A program made the position numbers and the translations under genes. The notes under the pieces were generated by a model. That model saw only the letters and a list, made by a program, of their open reading frames with translations. It was not told the DNA's origin and ran no database searches. This document shows, in pieces, positions 26,775-36,581 of a DNA stretch of 64,000 bases (position 1 is the stretch's first letter; each line of letters begins with the position of its first letter). The DNA comes from Gammaproteobacteria bacterium (GTDB taxonomy: Bacteria > Pseudomonadota > Gammaproteobacteria > Pseudomonadales > Azotimanducaceae), in contig QJYB01000047.1 of assembly GCA_003247835.1 (NCBI GenBank), positions 1-64,000 on the forward strand. The letters are read 5' to 3'.

Positions 26775-27485
26775 ATGAACAAGGTGGAAGGCCTGCACCA
26801 TCTGGCCATCACGACGGCCAACATGAAGGAGCAGATCGAGTTCTTCACGGACAAGCTCGGCATGGAGCTCGTGGCGCTGTACTGGATGCACGGTGTCGAG
26901 AACACCTGGCACGGCTTTCTGCGCCTCAACGACGAAAGCGCTCTCGCCTTCGTCCACAATCCGGACATCGACGAGATTCCGGTCCGCCTCGGCGAAACCC
27001 ACGCGGGGAACCCGGGTGCCAACTGCGCCCGCGGCACCATGCAGCATCTCGCGCTCAGGGTGAAGAACGAGCAGGAGCTCTACGCCATGCGGGACCGGCT
27101 GCGGGCCAAGGGTGTACCGGTGCTCGGCCCCATGGACCACGGCATGTGCCTGTCGATCTACTTCGCCGGACCGGAGAACCTCGCGCTCGAGCTCTCCTGC
27201 TCGGCGGAACCCATCGCCCAGGAAGCATGGATCGATCCGGAGGTCGTGGCCCTGGCAGGAATCAGCGCCGAGGAGCTGGCCCGGTACAAACGGCCGGCGG
27301 CGTACCAGGATCAGGGCGGCAAGGTGCCTCAGCCGGCGCTGACCGGTCCCGGGCCACACATGACCAACTACCCGCCCGGGCGCTACGAAGCCATGATGGG
27401 CCTGGCGGACGAGCAGGTCCTGCACATGGTGACCAACGAGCCGCCGGTGCGATTGACCCCTCCGAAGACCGCGAAAAGTGGCTGA
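26775..27485 (+). CDS. VOC (glyoxalase/dioxygenase superfamily) protein
   Basis: MNKVEGLHHLAITTANMKEQIEFFTDKLGMELVALYWMHG. Confidence 0.85.
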   Translation: MNKVEGLHHLAITTANMKEQIEFFTDKLGMELVALYWMHGVENTWHGFLRLNDESALAFVHNPDIDEIPVRLGETHAGNPGANCARGTMQHLALRVKNEQELYAMRDRLRAKGVPVLGPMDHGMCLSIYFAGPENLALELSCSAEPIAQEAWIDPEVVALAGISAEELARYKRPAAYQDQGGKVPQPALTGPGPHMTNYPPGRYEAMMGLADEQVLHMVTNEPPVRLTPPKTAKSG

Positions 27486-27587
27486 TCGTCAGCGTATAGG
27501 CAGCTAAATTAACTTTAAGACCCGGCTCGATGTGTCGGGATCGGAATTCGTGGTGGGACCAATGCCGCATTCACATCTCTCGCGGCG

Positions 27588-28811
27588 ATGGTAGGATGCG
27601 CCCGAAGCCCCAGAAAGCAGAGAGATCAGCTACCCGTGCCAGACACGCAAACGGACGTTCGCGTCACGCCTCACGCCGAAGCCGGAAAACCCCCGCTGCT
27701 GTGGGTCCAGGCCACGGTCTTCGCCGCAACGTTTCTCGTGGCCGTCATCGGCGTGCCCTGGTATGCGCTGAGCGTGGGTTTCGAATGGTCGGCCATCGTC
27801 GCCTTCGCCGTCTTCTGCATGGTCACGGGCCTGTCGATCACCGCAGGCTACCACCGGCTCTGGGCCCACAACGCCTACAAGGCCCACTGGACGCTGAGAC
27901 TCTTCTTCGCCCTCTTTGGTGCCGCCACGGTGCAGAACAGCATCCTGAGCTGGGTATCCGGGCACCGTCGCCACCACCGTCACGTCGACGACAACGACCT
28001 CGATCCGTACTCGGCGGGCCGGGGACTGTGGTTCTCGCACATGGGCTGGATGCTCAGGCACTGGCCGAGCGGCACGGAAGACCTGTCCAACGTCAAGGAT
28101 CTGATGCGCGATCCCATCGTGGCCTGGCAGGAGAAGCACTATGTGCCCATCACCTGGACCATGAACCTGGCACCGCCGCTGCTGGTGGGACTGATCACCG
28201 GCGACTGGCTGGCCAATCTGCTGCTGATGGGCGTGGCCCGCCTGGTGATCACCCACCACACGACGTTCTTCATCAACTCCCTGGCCCACTTCTGGGGCCG
28301 TCAGCCGTTCACCGACGAGAACTCGGCCCGTGACAACGGCGTGCTGGCGCTGCTCACCTACGGCGAGGGGTATCACAACTTTCACCACCGCTTTCAGACC
28401 GACTACCGCAACGGCATCCGCTGGTTCGACTATGACCCGACCAAGTGGCTGATCCGCATCTCCGCCTGGTTCGGTCTCGCTTCGGATCTGAAAAAAGTGG
28501 ACTCGATCCGGATCCGGGAAGCCCAGGTGGCCATGCAGCTGAAGCGTGCCGAAGCCCAGCTCGAGCGTACGGCCAACGCCGACAAGTGGCGTGCCCTGCT
28601 CGAAGCCGAGGTAGAGCACTTCCGACACTGCCTCGAGCAGTGGAAACATCTCAGACTGGAATCCCTCGACCAGACCAGGGAGCGCCTCGCTGCCACGGGC
28701 CGTGATCTCAGGATCTCGGCCAACGAGCAGCTGAAGAGCCTGGACCGGGCACTGCGTGCCCAGCGCCGGCGCCTGAACTCCCTGCATCTGAAGATGGAAC
28801 TGGCTGGCTGA
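27588..28811 (+). CDS. Acyl-CoA (delta-9) fatty acid desaturase
   Basis: His boxes HRLWAH, HRRHHRH, HNFHH; a GTG at 27636 is an alternative start. Confidence 0.9.
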   Translation: MVGCARSPRKQRDQLPVPDTQTDVRVTPHAEAGKPPLLWVQATVFAATFLVAVIGVPWYALSVGFEWSAIVAFAVFCMVTGLSITAGYHRLWAHNAYKAHWTLRLFFALFGAATVQNSILSWVSGHRRHHRHVDDNDLDPYSAGRGLWFSHMGWMLRHWPSGTEDLSNVKDLMRDPIVAWQEKHYVPITWTMNLAPPLLVGLITGDWLANLLLMGVARLVITHHTTFFINSLAHFWGRQPFTDENSARDNGVLALLTYGEGYHNFHHRFQTDYRNGIRWFDYDPTKWLIRISAWFGLASDLKKVDSIRIREAQVAMQLKRAEAQLERTANADKWRALLEAEVEHFRHCLEQWKHLRLESLDQTRERLAATGRDLRISANEQLKSLDRALRAQRRRLNSLHLKMELAG

Positions 28812-28855
28812 TCGCCCGGCATTCCTTCCGCCCACGATGTGGGAGTAGACAAACT

Positions 28856-28891
28856 TAGAACGCGTTCTATACTTTTTAAAACGCGTTTTAA
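28856..28891. promoter_or_regulatory. Two phased palindromic operators upstream of tetR-family gene
   Basis: TAGAACGCGTTCTA (28856..28869) and TTAAAACGCGTTTTAA (28876..28891), both perfect; centres 21 bp apart. Confidence 0.8.
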
Positions 28892-28903
28892 GGCCGGGGG
28901 AAC

Positions 28904-29695
28904 GTGGCCAGCCGGGAAGAAAACAAGACTCAGCGCAGAAGCGAGATACTCGCCGCTGCCCGGTCGCTCATGCAGGCGCCCGGCAACGCGGCGTTCTCCA
29001 TGCGTGCGCTCGCCGACGAGGCCGGAGTCAGCATCGCCACGCCCTACAACCTGTTCGGTTCCAAGCAGGCGGTTCTGGTGAGCCTGCTCGATGACAACCT
29101 GGCGGATTACCAGAACCGGCTGTCCGAGCTGTCGAGCGTCGGGGTGGACGCGCTGTTCGAGGCCATCGCCCTCATGTGCCGGCTGTTTGCCGCGGAACCG
29201 GACTTCTATCGCAACCTCATCTCCACCGTCGTCACCGAGGGCGGGCCCGAGCTCAAGCTGCTCATCGGCGGTCCGCGCTATGCCCTCTGGAAACAGCTGC
29301 TGCAGAAGGCGACGGAAGCCGGGGACCTGGATGCGGACGCAGACCCGGATGCCTTCGCCGTCACCCTGACCCAGCTGCTGGCCGCGATCGTTCAGGAGTG
29401 GGCACTCGGCTCGCTGCCGCTCAGGGAGATGGACGCGCGCCTGCGCTACGGCCTTGCTCTAACCCTGTCCGCCATCGGCACCGAGCGCAGTGGCCGGCGT
29501 CTCAGAAGCCGCCTGCAGGAAGCCGAAGGTGATCTGCAGACCCTGTGGCGGACGGCGCTGAAGCGGCGGCTGAAGGAAGGACCGCTCGACGAACACACCC
29601 GGACGCTGCTGGCCGACCAGCTGAAGCATCTGGAAGCTGGCGCCGGCAACGCCCGCAGCCCGACCGATCAACGTAAGAGGGAGACCACCGCATGA
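28904..29695 (+). CDS. TetR family transcriptional regulator
   Basis: GTG start; RRSEILAAARSLMQAPGNAAFSMRALADEAGVSIATPYNLFGSKQAVLVSLL. Confidence 0.85.
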   Translation: MASREENKTQRRSEILAAARSLMQAPGNAAFSMRALADEAGVSIATPYNLFGSKQAVLVSLLDDNLADYQNRLSELSSVGVDALFEAIALMCRLFAAEPDFYRNLISTVVTEGGPELKLLIGGPRYALWKQLLQKATEAGDLDADADPDAFAVTLTQLLAAIVQEWALGSLPLREMDARLRYGLALTLSAIGTERSGRRLRSRLQEAEGDLQTLWRTALKRRLKEGPLDEHTRTLLADQLKHLEAGAGNARSPTDQRKRETTA

Positions 29696-29928
29696 CCCAG
29701 GGACTTTCCACCGTCCGCCGCTCGATCTTTCCCCGTGAGGGAGATACCTGGGAGACCATCGCCGCCCGTGAGCTCACGGGTCAGGATACGACCGCCGCGG
29801 TGGGCCAGCTGCAGAGCTGGAACCTGCACGTATTCATGCGTCGCTCACCACCGGAAGGCTCGCCGCGCCACGGCAATCCCATTCTGCCGAGCGACGTGAT
29901 CTTTCTGGAGCCGCCGCAGGCCTCATGA
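29692..29928 (+). CDS. Small LysM/tail-X-like hypothetical protein
   Basis: 78 aa, REGDTWETIAARELTGQD..LQSWNLHVFMR..ILPSDVIFLEPP; ATGA overlaps both sides. Confidence 0.55.
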   Translation: MTQGLSTVRRSIFPREGDTWETIAARELTGQDTTAAVGQLQSWNLHVFMRRSPPEGSPRHGNPILPSDVIFLEPPQAS

Positions 29929-30176
29929 GTGAAGCGGTCATCGAGAGCGCCCGGGTTGCCGCCGCCCACGAGGGCGTGGCGGAGCTGGTCGTGACGCTGG
30001 CACACGCCGGCGGCGGCCGCTCCGAAGTCGCGCTGGACCAGATCGCGACCTCAGCGCTGCTCACGGCCTGTAACGCCACCGGGCCGGAAGAGCTGATCGG
30101 CGCACCCTGGCACAAAGTCCGGGACGCCCTCGGCGTCTCGTGGAACCGATTCAACACCGCACGGCCCCCGCCGTAG
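29925..30176 (+). CDS. Small hypothetical protein
   Basis: 83 aa ORF, 4-nt overlap with the upstream gene. Confidence 0.5.
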   Translation: MSEAVIESARVAAAHEGVAELVVTLAHAGGGRSEVALDQIATSALLTACNATGPEELIGAPWHKVRDALGVSWNRFNTARPPP

Positions 30177-30207
30177 CGTCACCCCATTCGAAGGAGAGGA
30201 ACCTGAC

Positions 30208-31893
30208 ATGTACGATCTCATCATCCGGAACGGCCGCATCGTCGACGGCTCGGGTCTGCCCGCCTACAACGCCGACGTGGCCGTTACCGACGGCCGGATC
30301 GCCCGTATCGGCCGCGTGGAAGGCGAGGCCCGTCGGGTCATCGACGCCGCTGGAAGGGTGGTCACGCCGGGCTTCATCGACCCGCACACCCACTTCGATG
30401 CTCAGCTGCTCTGGGACGGCTACGCCAAACCGGCGCTGTCTCACGGGGTGACCACCATCGTGCCGGGCAACTGCTCCCTGTCGCTGGCACCACTCAAGGC
30501 CAAGCACCGTATGAAGCTCGTCGGCATGTTCAATCAGATCGAGGAGATGCCCTACAAGGCCTTCGAAGACGGCGTCGAGTGGAACTGGGAGACCTTCGAG
30601 GAGTACGTGGCGCGTATCGGCAAGGATCTCGCCATCAATGTGGCGCCGCTTGTTGGGCACAGCCTGCTGCGCCTGTGGGTGATGGAGGAGGCTTCCATGC
30701 AGCGCACGGCGACCGACGAGGAAATCGGCGCCATGCAGGACCTGCTGCGCCGCTGTCTGGACGCCGGCGCCGTTGGACTCTCCACCAGCTTCGTGGACAT
30801 GGACGAAACGCTGCAGCCGGTGCCCAGCCGCTACGCGGACACCCGCGAGCTCGACGCCCTGTCCGCCACCCTGGCCGACTACGGACGCGTGCTGCAGATC
30901 GTGCCCGAGTTCTACGATCCCGACCTGACCATCGCCCGCATCGACCAGCTGGCGGAGCTGTCGCTGAAGCACGGCATTCCCACCACGTTCTCGCCGCTGT
31001 TCGTCAACGGCGACAACGCGGCAGGCGTGGAGCGGGTCATGGCCCGGGTGGACGAGCAGTTCGCCCGCGGCGCGCGCGTCTGGCCCCAGGTGCAGACGCG
31101 GCCCATTGACATCAGCTTCAGCTTCGCGGTGCCAAGCCTGCTCTTCATCCGCTTCCCGAGCTGGTATCGGGTGATGCGCTTCGGCACCCACGACGACATC
31201 GTCGCCGCCTTCCGGGATCCGGAACAACGCAAAGCGCTGGTCGCGGAGGCAGCCTCCCTCTCCCCACTCTGGCCGCGTCTCGTCCTGCGTCAGGTAGGTT
31301 CGGAGGCGAACCAGTCGCTGGTGGGTAAGACGCTGGCCCAGATCGCCGAGCTGCGTCAGACCACGCCCATCGACGCCATGATCGACATTTCTCTGGAAGA
31401 GGATCTGGACGCCCACTTCCTGGCGGCGGACATGGGTCACAACGACGACGCCCGGGTCAGCGCCCTGCTTCGCCACCCGCGGGTGCACATCGGCGCCAGC
31501 GATGGTGGCGCGCACATCCTGTCGTTCTCCACCTACGGCGACACGGGCTTCCTGTTCAGCCACTTCGTGCGCGATCTCGGTGCCATCGGCCTCGAAGCCG
31601 CAGTGAAGAAGATCACCAGCGACACCGCCAGCATCTGGGGCATCCCGGAGCGTGGTCTGCTGCAGAAGGGCTACGTGGCGGACATTGCGATCTTCGATCC
31701 TGAGACCATCGACCGGGGCGCCGAATACTACGTGCAGGACGTGCCCGGGGACGGCAGCCGCTACGTGCGTGATTCCATCGGTGTGGACACGGTCATCGTC
31801 GGCGGTGAGGTGGCCTGGACGGCCGGCGACGGCTACCTGCCGGCCCATCGTGGCGCGATCCTGCCAGGCGCCACCGTCGGGGCGAGTGCGTGA
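30208..31893 (+). CDS. Amidohydrolase family protein (N-acyl-D-amino-acid deacylase-like)
   Basis: LIIRNGRIVDGSGLPAYNADVAV, GFIDPHTHFDAQ; distant paralogue of 21314..23005. Confidence 0.85.
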   Translation: MYDLIIRNGRIVDGSGLPAYNADVAVTDGRIARIGRVEGEARRVIDAAGRVVTPGFIDPHTHFDAQLLWDGYAKPALSHGVTTIVPGNCSLSLAPLKAKHRMKLVGMFNQIEEMPYKAFEDGVEWNWETFEEYVARIGKDLAINVAPLVGHSLLRLWVMEEASMQRTATDEEIGAMQDLLRRCLDAGAVGLSTSFVDMDETLQPVPSRYADTRELDALSATLADYGRVLQIVPEFYDPDLTIARIDQLAELSLKHGIPTTFSPLFVNGDNAAGVERVMARVDEQFARGARVWPQVQTRPIDISFSFAVPSLLFIRFPSWYRVMRFGTHDDIVAAFRDPEQRKALVAEAASLSPLWPRLVLRQVGSEANQSLVGKTLAQIAELRQTTPIDAMIDISLEEDLDAHFLAADMGHNDDARVSALLRHPRVHIGASDGGAHILSFSTYGDTGFLFSHFVRDLGAIGLEAAVKKITSDTASIWGIPERGLLQKGYVADIAIFDPETIDRGAEYYVQDVPGDGSRYVRDSIGVDTVIVGGEVAWTAGDGYLPAHRGAILPGATVGASA

Positions 31894-32849
31894 CGGCCAA
31901 CGGCGTCACCGAGCGCAGAGTCCCAACCAACGGCATCGAACTCAACGTCGCCGAGCAGGGCGAAGGTCCCCTCGTCCTGCTGCTGCACGGCTTTCCCGAG
32001 TCCTGGTATTCCTGGCGCCATCAGTTCGCGCCGCTGGCGGCCGCCGGCTATCACGCGGTGGCACCGGACATGCGCGGCTACGGCAAAAGCGACAGGCCCC
32101 AGGCCATCGACGCCTACAATCAGGTCGAGATAGTCAACGACATCATCGGGCTGATTCCCGCGCTCGGCTACGACACGGCCGTCGTCATCGGTCACGACTG
32201 GGGCGCGCCGACGGCGTGGAGCTCGGCGCTGAACCATCCGGACAGGGTCACCGCTGTCGGCGCCCTGTCCGTGCCGTTCACGCCCCGTTCGCCGGTGCAG
32301 CCCATGCCCGCCATGCGCGAGCTGTTCAAGGGTCAGTTCTTCTACCAGCTCTACTTCCAGGAGCCGGGTGTGGCCGAGGCGGAGTTCGAGCGCGACATCC
32401 GCGCGGCGCTGAAGAAATTCCTGGTCATGGGTGCTGGTGGGACCGATCTCACCGCGTTGCCGGCCCGGGGTCCGGACAGCGATCTGCTCTCCGGTCTGCC
32501 GAACCCGGACACCCTGCCGGCGTGGCTCACGGAAGCGGATCTCGACTTCTACGCCGGCGAGTTCACCCGATCGGGCATGCGCGGACCGCTCAACTACTAC
32601 CGCAACCACGATCTGACCTGGGAGCTGACCGCCGGAGCGCCGACCACCATCGAGCAGCCGGCCATGTTCGTCGCCGGCGAGCGGGACGGGGTGATCATGA
32701 TGGCGGCACCCGCGCTCGAGAACATGCCGAAGTACGTCAAGGATCTGAGAATCAACGAGCTGATTCCCGGCATCGGCCACTGGACGCAGCAGGAAGCCCC
32801 CGAGGCGGTGAACGACGCGATCCTCCGGTTCCTGAAGCAGCTGGGCTGA
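31890..32849 (+). CDS. Alpha/beta hydrolase, epoxide hydrolase-like
   Basis: LLLHGFPESWYSWRHQ, AVVIGHDWGAPTAW, GIGHWTQQEAPEAVN. Confidence 0.85.
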   Translation: MTANGVTERRVPTNGIELNVAEQGEGPLVLLLHGFPESWYSWRHQFAPLAAAGYHAVAPDMRGYGKSDRPQAIDAYNQVEIVNDIIGLIPALGYDTAVVIGHDWGAPTAWSSALNHPDRVTAVGALSVPFTPRSPVQPMPAMRELFKGQFFYQLYFQEPGVAEAEFERDIRAALKKFLVMGAGGTDLTALPARGPDSDLLSGLPNPDTLPAWLTEADLDFYAGEFTRSGMRGPLNYYRNHDLTWELTAGAPTTIEQPAMFVAGERDGVIMMAAPALENMPKYVKDLRINELIPGIGHWTQQEAPEAVNDAILRFLKQLG

Positions 32850-32877
32850 TTCAAGCGAGAAGGAAGTACGACCAGTC

Positions 32878-34365
32878 ATGAGCGAAAACATCGTCATCGT
32901 CGGCAGCGGTATCGCCGGCATGTGCACGGCGCTGGCGCTCGCCAAGCGCGGCCTGAACGTCACCGTGCTGGAGCGGGACACGCCGCCGCCGGAGGGTGAC
33001 GCGGACAAGGCCTTCTTCGACTGGCCGCGGCGCGGTGCCTCACAGTTCCGGCATCCGCATGCTTTCCTCGGGCTGATGTGCAACCTGCTGCAGGACAACT
33101 ACCCCGACCTGCTCGAGGACTTCTACGCGGCCGGCGCCCGCCGGGTCGGCATCCGCGAGATGCTCTCCCCCGAGCTCGAGCAGAAGTACACGCCGGAGCC
33201 CGGTGACGAGAAGCTCTGGGTGCTGATGTGCCGGCGCGCCACCATCGAGACGGTGCTGCGCCGCTACGTCGAGAAGCTGCCCAACATCCGCATCGTCAAC
33301 AATATCCACATCGATGGCGTGGTGACCGAGCAGGACGCTGCTGGCACGCTCAACGTGCGTGGCCTCAAGGTGCGGCGCGACAACGTGGACGAGTTCGGCG
33401 CCGAGATCCCCGCCAACGTCGTGGTGGACGCGAGCGGTCGCACCACGAAGTTCCCACGCTGGTTCGCCGAGCTCGGCATCACCGTGCCGGAGGAGAACGA
33501 CGACGCGGAGATCGTCTACTACACGCGCCACTACAAGCTGAATCCCGGCGTCGAGGAACCGCCCCGCGGCGGTAAGGACCGCGCCGCCGGCGACCTGGGC
33601 TACATCAAGTTCGGCGTCTTTCCCGGCGACGGCGGCAACTTCGCCATCATCGTCTGCCTGCACAACACCGAGACCGAGCTCCGGGAAGCCATCAAAGAGG
33701 GTGAGGTCTTCGATCAGGTGTGCCGCAGCATTCCGGGACTCAAGCCGTGGGTCGCAGAGGGCAAGGCCACCGCCACCACGCACCCCTTCGGCATCGGTGA
33801 CATCCGCGCCGTGTGGCGCCACTACGTGGTGAACGGTAAGCCGCTGGTGAAGAACTTCTTCGCCGTAGGCGATGCCGAGCTCAGAACGAACCCGCTCTAC
33901 GGACGCGGCTGCAGCACCAGCATCCTGCATGCGCACATGCTCGCGGACGTGCTCACCGAGTTATCGGACCCCATCGATCGGGCCATCGCCTTCGACAGAC
34001 GCACGGAAGAGGCGCTCCGACCGATCTTCGACACCAGCCTGGCTGAGGACAGAAACGGCATCCGCCGCTCGCTCGCCAGCCGTGAGGGTCGGCTGCTGGA
34101 GAAGCCCGACAGCTTCAAGAAATGGTTCGCCACGGCGTTCGGCGACGCCATCGCCGCCGCCGGCCGTTACAACCTGCACGTGCTGCGCGGCATGATGCGG
34201 ACCATGAACCTGCTCGAGAAACCGGGCGCGTTTCTCGAGGACCGCAAGACGCGGCTGATCATCTTCCTCTACATGCTGCGCGGGCGGTCGAAGAACGCGT
34301 CCGCCCGGATCGTCCGCGGTCCGAGCCGCGAGGAAATGCTGAACCTGATCCGCGCGAACGAGTAA
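32878..34365 (+). CDS. FAD-dependent oxidoreductase/monooxygenase
   Basis: IVIVGSGIAGMCTALALAKRGLNVTVLER; FFAVGDAELRTNPLYGRGCS. Confidence 0.85.
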   Translation: MSENIVIVGSGIAGMCTALALAKRGLNVTVLERDTPPPEGDADKAFFDWPRRGASQFRHPHAFLGLMCNLLQDNYPDLLEDFYAAGARRVGIREMLSPELEQKYTPEPGDEKLWVLMCRRATIETVLRRYVEKLPNIRIVNNIHIDGVVTEQDAAGTLNVRGLKVRRDNVDEFGAEIPANVVVDASGRTTKFPRWFAELGITVPEENDDAEIVYYTRHYKLNPGVEEPPRGGKDRAAGDLGYIKFGVFPGDGGNFAIIVCLHNTETELREAIKEGEVFDQVCRSIPGLKPWVAEGKATATTHPFGIGDIRAVWRHYVVNGKPLVKNFFAVGDAELRTNPLYGRGCSTSILHAHMLADVLTELSDPIDRAIAFDRRTEEALRPIFDTSLAEDRNGIRRSLASREGRLLEKPDSFKKWFATAFGDAIAAAGRYNLHVLRGMMRTMNLLEKPGAFLEDRKTRLIIFLYMLRGRSKNASARIVRGPSREEMLNLIRANE

Positions 34366-34430
34366 CACATTCGCAGCGGCGGAACGCCTGGGGAGGCACA
34401 CCGCTGCGGGAGAAGAATGGGGGGAGAGAG

Positions 34431-35567
34431 ATGGCTTACGAGATCAAGCGGTTTCCTTTCGACGGCACCGTGGATGCGGACGGACACATTCTGGAGCCTG
34501 CCGATCTCTGGGAAACCTATCTGGAGGAGAAGTACAAACCGCGCGCCTTACGTATCGGCGTGGACGACGAGGGTTACGAGTATCTGGAGATCGACCGGAC
34601 CCCTTCGTTGCGTTCCCGCAAAGGCTCGCTCGGACTGCTGGGCGCCATGGGCGAGAAGGACATGCGCCCGCGTCCGGACCGGCGCTACTCCGACAATATT
34701 CCCTTCGGTGCCGGGGACCCGGGAGAGCGTCTCGAGCTGATGGCGCAGGAAAACCTGGAGCACTGCCTGCTCTACCCCACCATCGGTCTGCTCTGGGAGG
34801 TGGAGATCACCGATCCCGAGCTCTCGCTCGCCTACTGCCGTGCCTACAACCGCTGGATCGCCGACTTCTGCCGCGACAGCGGCGGCAAGCTGATTCCCAT
34901 CGCCCAGCTGACGCTGCTGGATGTGGAAGGCTCGGTTGCGGAGCTCGAGCGGGCCGTGAAGGACGGCTGCAGAGGTGCGTGGGTGAATCCGTTCAACCAC
35001 AACCGGGTGATTCACGGCTCGCCCGTGCACGATCCGCTCTTCGCGAAGTGCGTCGAGCTGGACGTACCGCTCGCCATCCATCCCACGTTCACGCCCCATG
35101 GCGCCGCAGACGGCATCTTCGACTGGCCGCGTGAGGGCCGGGCCTGGGGCGAGGCCATCTGGCTGCGCTCCATCGTCCAGCAGGCGCTGATCTCGTTTTT
35201 TTCGCTAGGCACGCTCGAGCGCTTCCCCGCGCTTCGTCTCGGCGTGCTGGAGGCAGGGTCGGGCTGGATCGGTGCCATGCTCGACCGCATGGACGCCTTC
35301 AGCGAATCGCTGAACATCCAGCGCACACCGGCATCAGAGCTCTTCCGTCGGCAGTGCTTCATCTCCGGCGATCCGGACGAGACCGCGGCACCGCACATCA
35401 TCGACCACGTGGGCGCCGAATGCTTCATGTGGGCATCCGACTACCCGCATCCGGACCATCCGCACACCTGGGTGGACGATCTGACCCGGTACGCCGAGGT
35501 ATTGGCACCGGACACGCGGGCGAAGGTGCTCGGCGGTAACGTGAAGCGGATCTACCGGCTCGGCTGA
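34431..35567 (+). CDS. Amidohydrolase family (ACMSD-like TIM barrel) protein
   Basis: ATG at 34431; TVDADGHILEPADLWETYL; FMWASDYPHPDHPHTW. Confidence 0.85.
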   Translation: MAYEIKRFPFDGTVDADGHILEPADLWETYLEEKYKPRALRIGVDDEGYEYLEIDRTPSLRSRKGSLGLLGAMGEKDMRPRPDRRYSDNIPFGAGDPGERLELMAQENLEHCLLYPTIGLLWEVEITDPELSLAYCRAYNRWIADFCRDSGGKLIPIAQLTLLDVEGSVAELERAVKDGCRGAWVNPFNHNRVIHGSPVHDPLFAKCVELDVPLAIHPTFTPHGAADGIFDWPREGRAWGEAIWLRSIVQQALISFFSLGTLERFPALRLGVLEAGSGWIGAMLDRMDAFSESLNIQRTPASELFRRQCFISGDPDETAAPHIIDHVGAECFMWASDYPHPDHPHTWVDDLTRYAEVLAPDTRAKVLGGNVKRIYRLG

Positions 35568-35568
35568 C

Positions 35569-36048
35569 GTGAGCCTGCAATCCGTCCGCGCCTTTCTGTC
35601 GGCGCACGCCCCCGACCTCAAGATCCTGGAAAAGCCCACCAGCACCGCCACCGTCGCCGAGGCTGCCAGCGCTCATGGCGTCGAGCCGGCGCAGATCGCC
35701 AAGACCCTGTCCCTGCGCCTGAAGAATGAGGTGATCCTGCTGGTCATGGGCGGCGATGCGAAGCTCGACAACCGGAAGTTCAAGGCGACGTTCAACGCCA
35801 AGGCCAGGATGTTGAGTACCGATGAGGTGGTCGAGCTCACCGGCCACCCGGTGGGCGGCGTCTGTCCGTTCGGCCTGCCCGGTCCAATGAAGGTCTTTGC
35901 GGACGAGACGCTCCGGAAGTTCGACGTCGTCATCCCCGCGGCAGGCGCGCCCAATGCTTCGCTGCGCATCGCGCCGGAGCGCATGGTGCAGCTCGCGAAG
36001 GCGGAATGGGTGGATGTTGCTCAGGATCCGGTCCAGACAGGGGTCTGA
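35569..36048 (+). CDS. YbaK/EbsC family aminoacyl-tRNA deacylase-like protein
   Basis: GTG start; VEPAQIAKTLSLRLKNEVILLVMGGDAKLDNRKFK, GGVCPFGLP. Confidence 0.85.
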   Translation: MSLQSVRAFLSAHAPDLKILEKPTSTATVAEAASAHGVEPAQIAKTLSLRLKNEVILLVMGGDAKLDNRKFKATFNAKARMLSTDEVVELTGHPVGGVCPFGLPGPMKVFADETLRKFDVVIPAAGAPNASLRIAPERMVQLAKAEWVDVAQDPVQTGV

Positions 36049-36091
36049 TCTGCTAGGCTGACTGTCGAGCGCAATCGAGAGGGAGAGGGAG

Positions 36092-36565
36092 ATGACCAGT
36101 ACTCACACTGCTCAGTGTCACTGCGGCCAGGTGAAGATCACCTGCACGGGCGAACCGTATCCCGTGTTCATGTGCAACTGCACGTTGTGTCAGCGTCGCA
36201 CCGGATCTCCAGTGCACATCGGCGCCTGGTGGCCGATGGAAGACGTGACGATCGAAGGAAAAACAAAGGCGTTCACACGCACCACCGGCGAGCAGGGCCG
36301 GGAGGTCACCTTCAACTTCTGCCCCGACTGTGGGACGTCCATCTGGTGGGGAGGGCAGACCCAGGGCGATCACCCGCTGGTCGGATATTACGGCATCGCG
36401 GGTGGCTGCTTTGCCGATCCGGAGTTTCCGCCGCCGACACACTCGGTCTATGAACGAACGAAACACCCGTGGATCAGCGCACCGGACGGGATTCCCTGCT
36501 TCTCGAGCACGTTCGACGATCCGTCGGTGATGGCGGAAATCAGAGAGAAAATGCAGAAGCGCTGA
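36092..36565 (+). CDS. GFA family protein
   Basis: QCHCGQVKITCTGEP, CNCTLCQRRTGSPVH, FCPDCGTSIWW Zn-binding pattern. Confidence 0.85.
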   Translation: MTSTHTAQCHCGQVKITCTGEPYPVFMCNCTLCQRRTGSPVHIGAWWPMEDVTIEGKTKAFTRTTGEQGREVTFNFCPDCGTSIWWGGQTQGDHPLVGYYGIAGGCFADPEFPPPTHSVYERTKHPWISAPDGIPCFSSTFDDPSVMAEIREKMQKR

Positions 36566-36581
36566 CCGCTCCGAGCAGCTG

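Noticed and set aside
30151-31848. 565-aa minus-strand ORF
   Set aside because: Antisense of the amidohydrolase; composition typical of a high-GC shadow
31833-33098. 421-aa minus-strand ORF
   Set aside because: Antisense across alpha/beta hydrolase and FAD oxidoreductase genes
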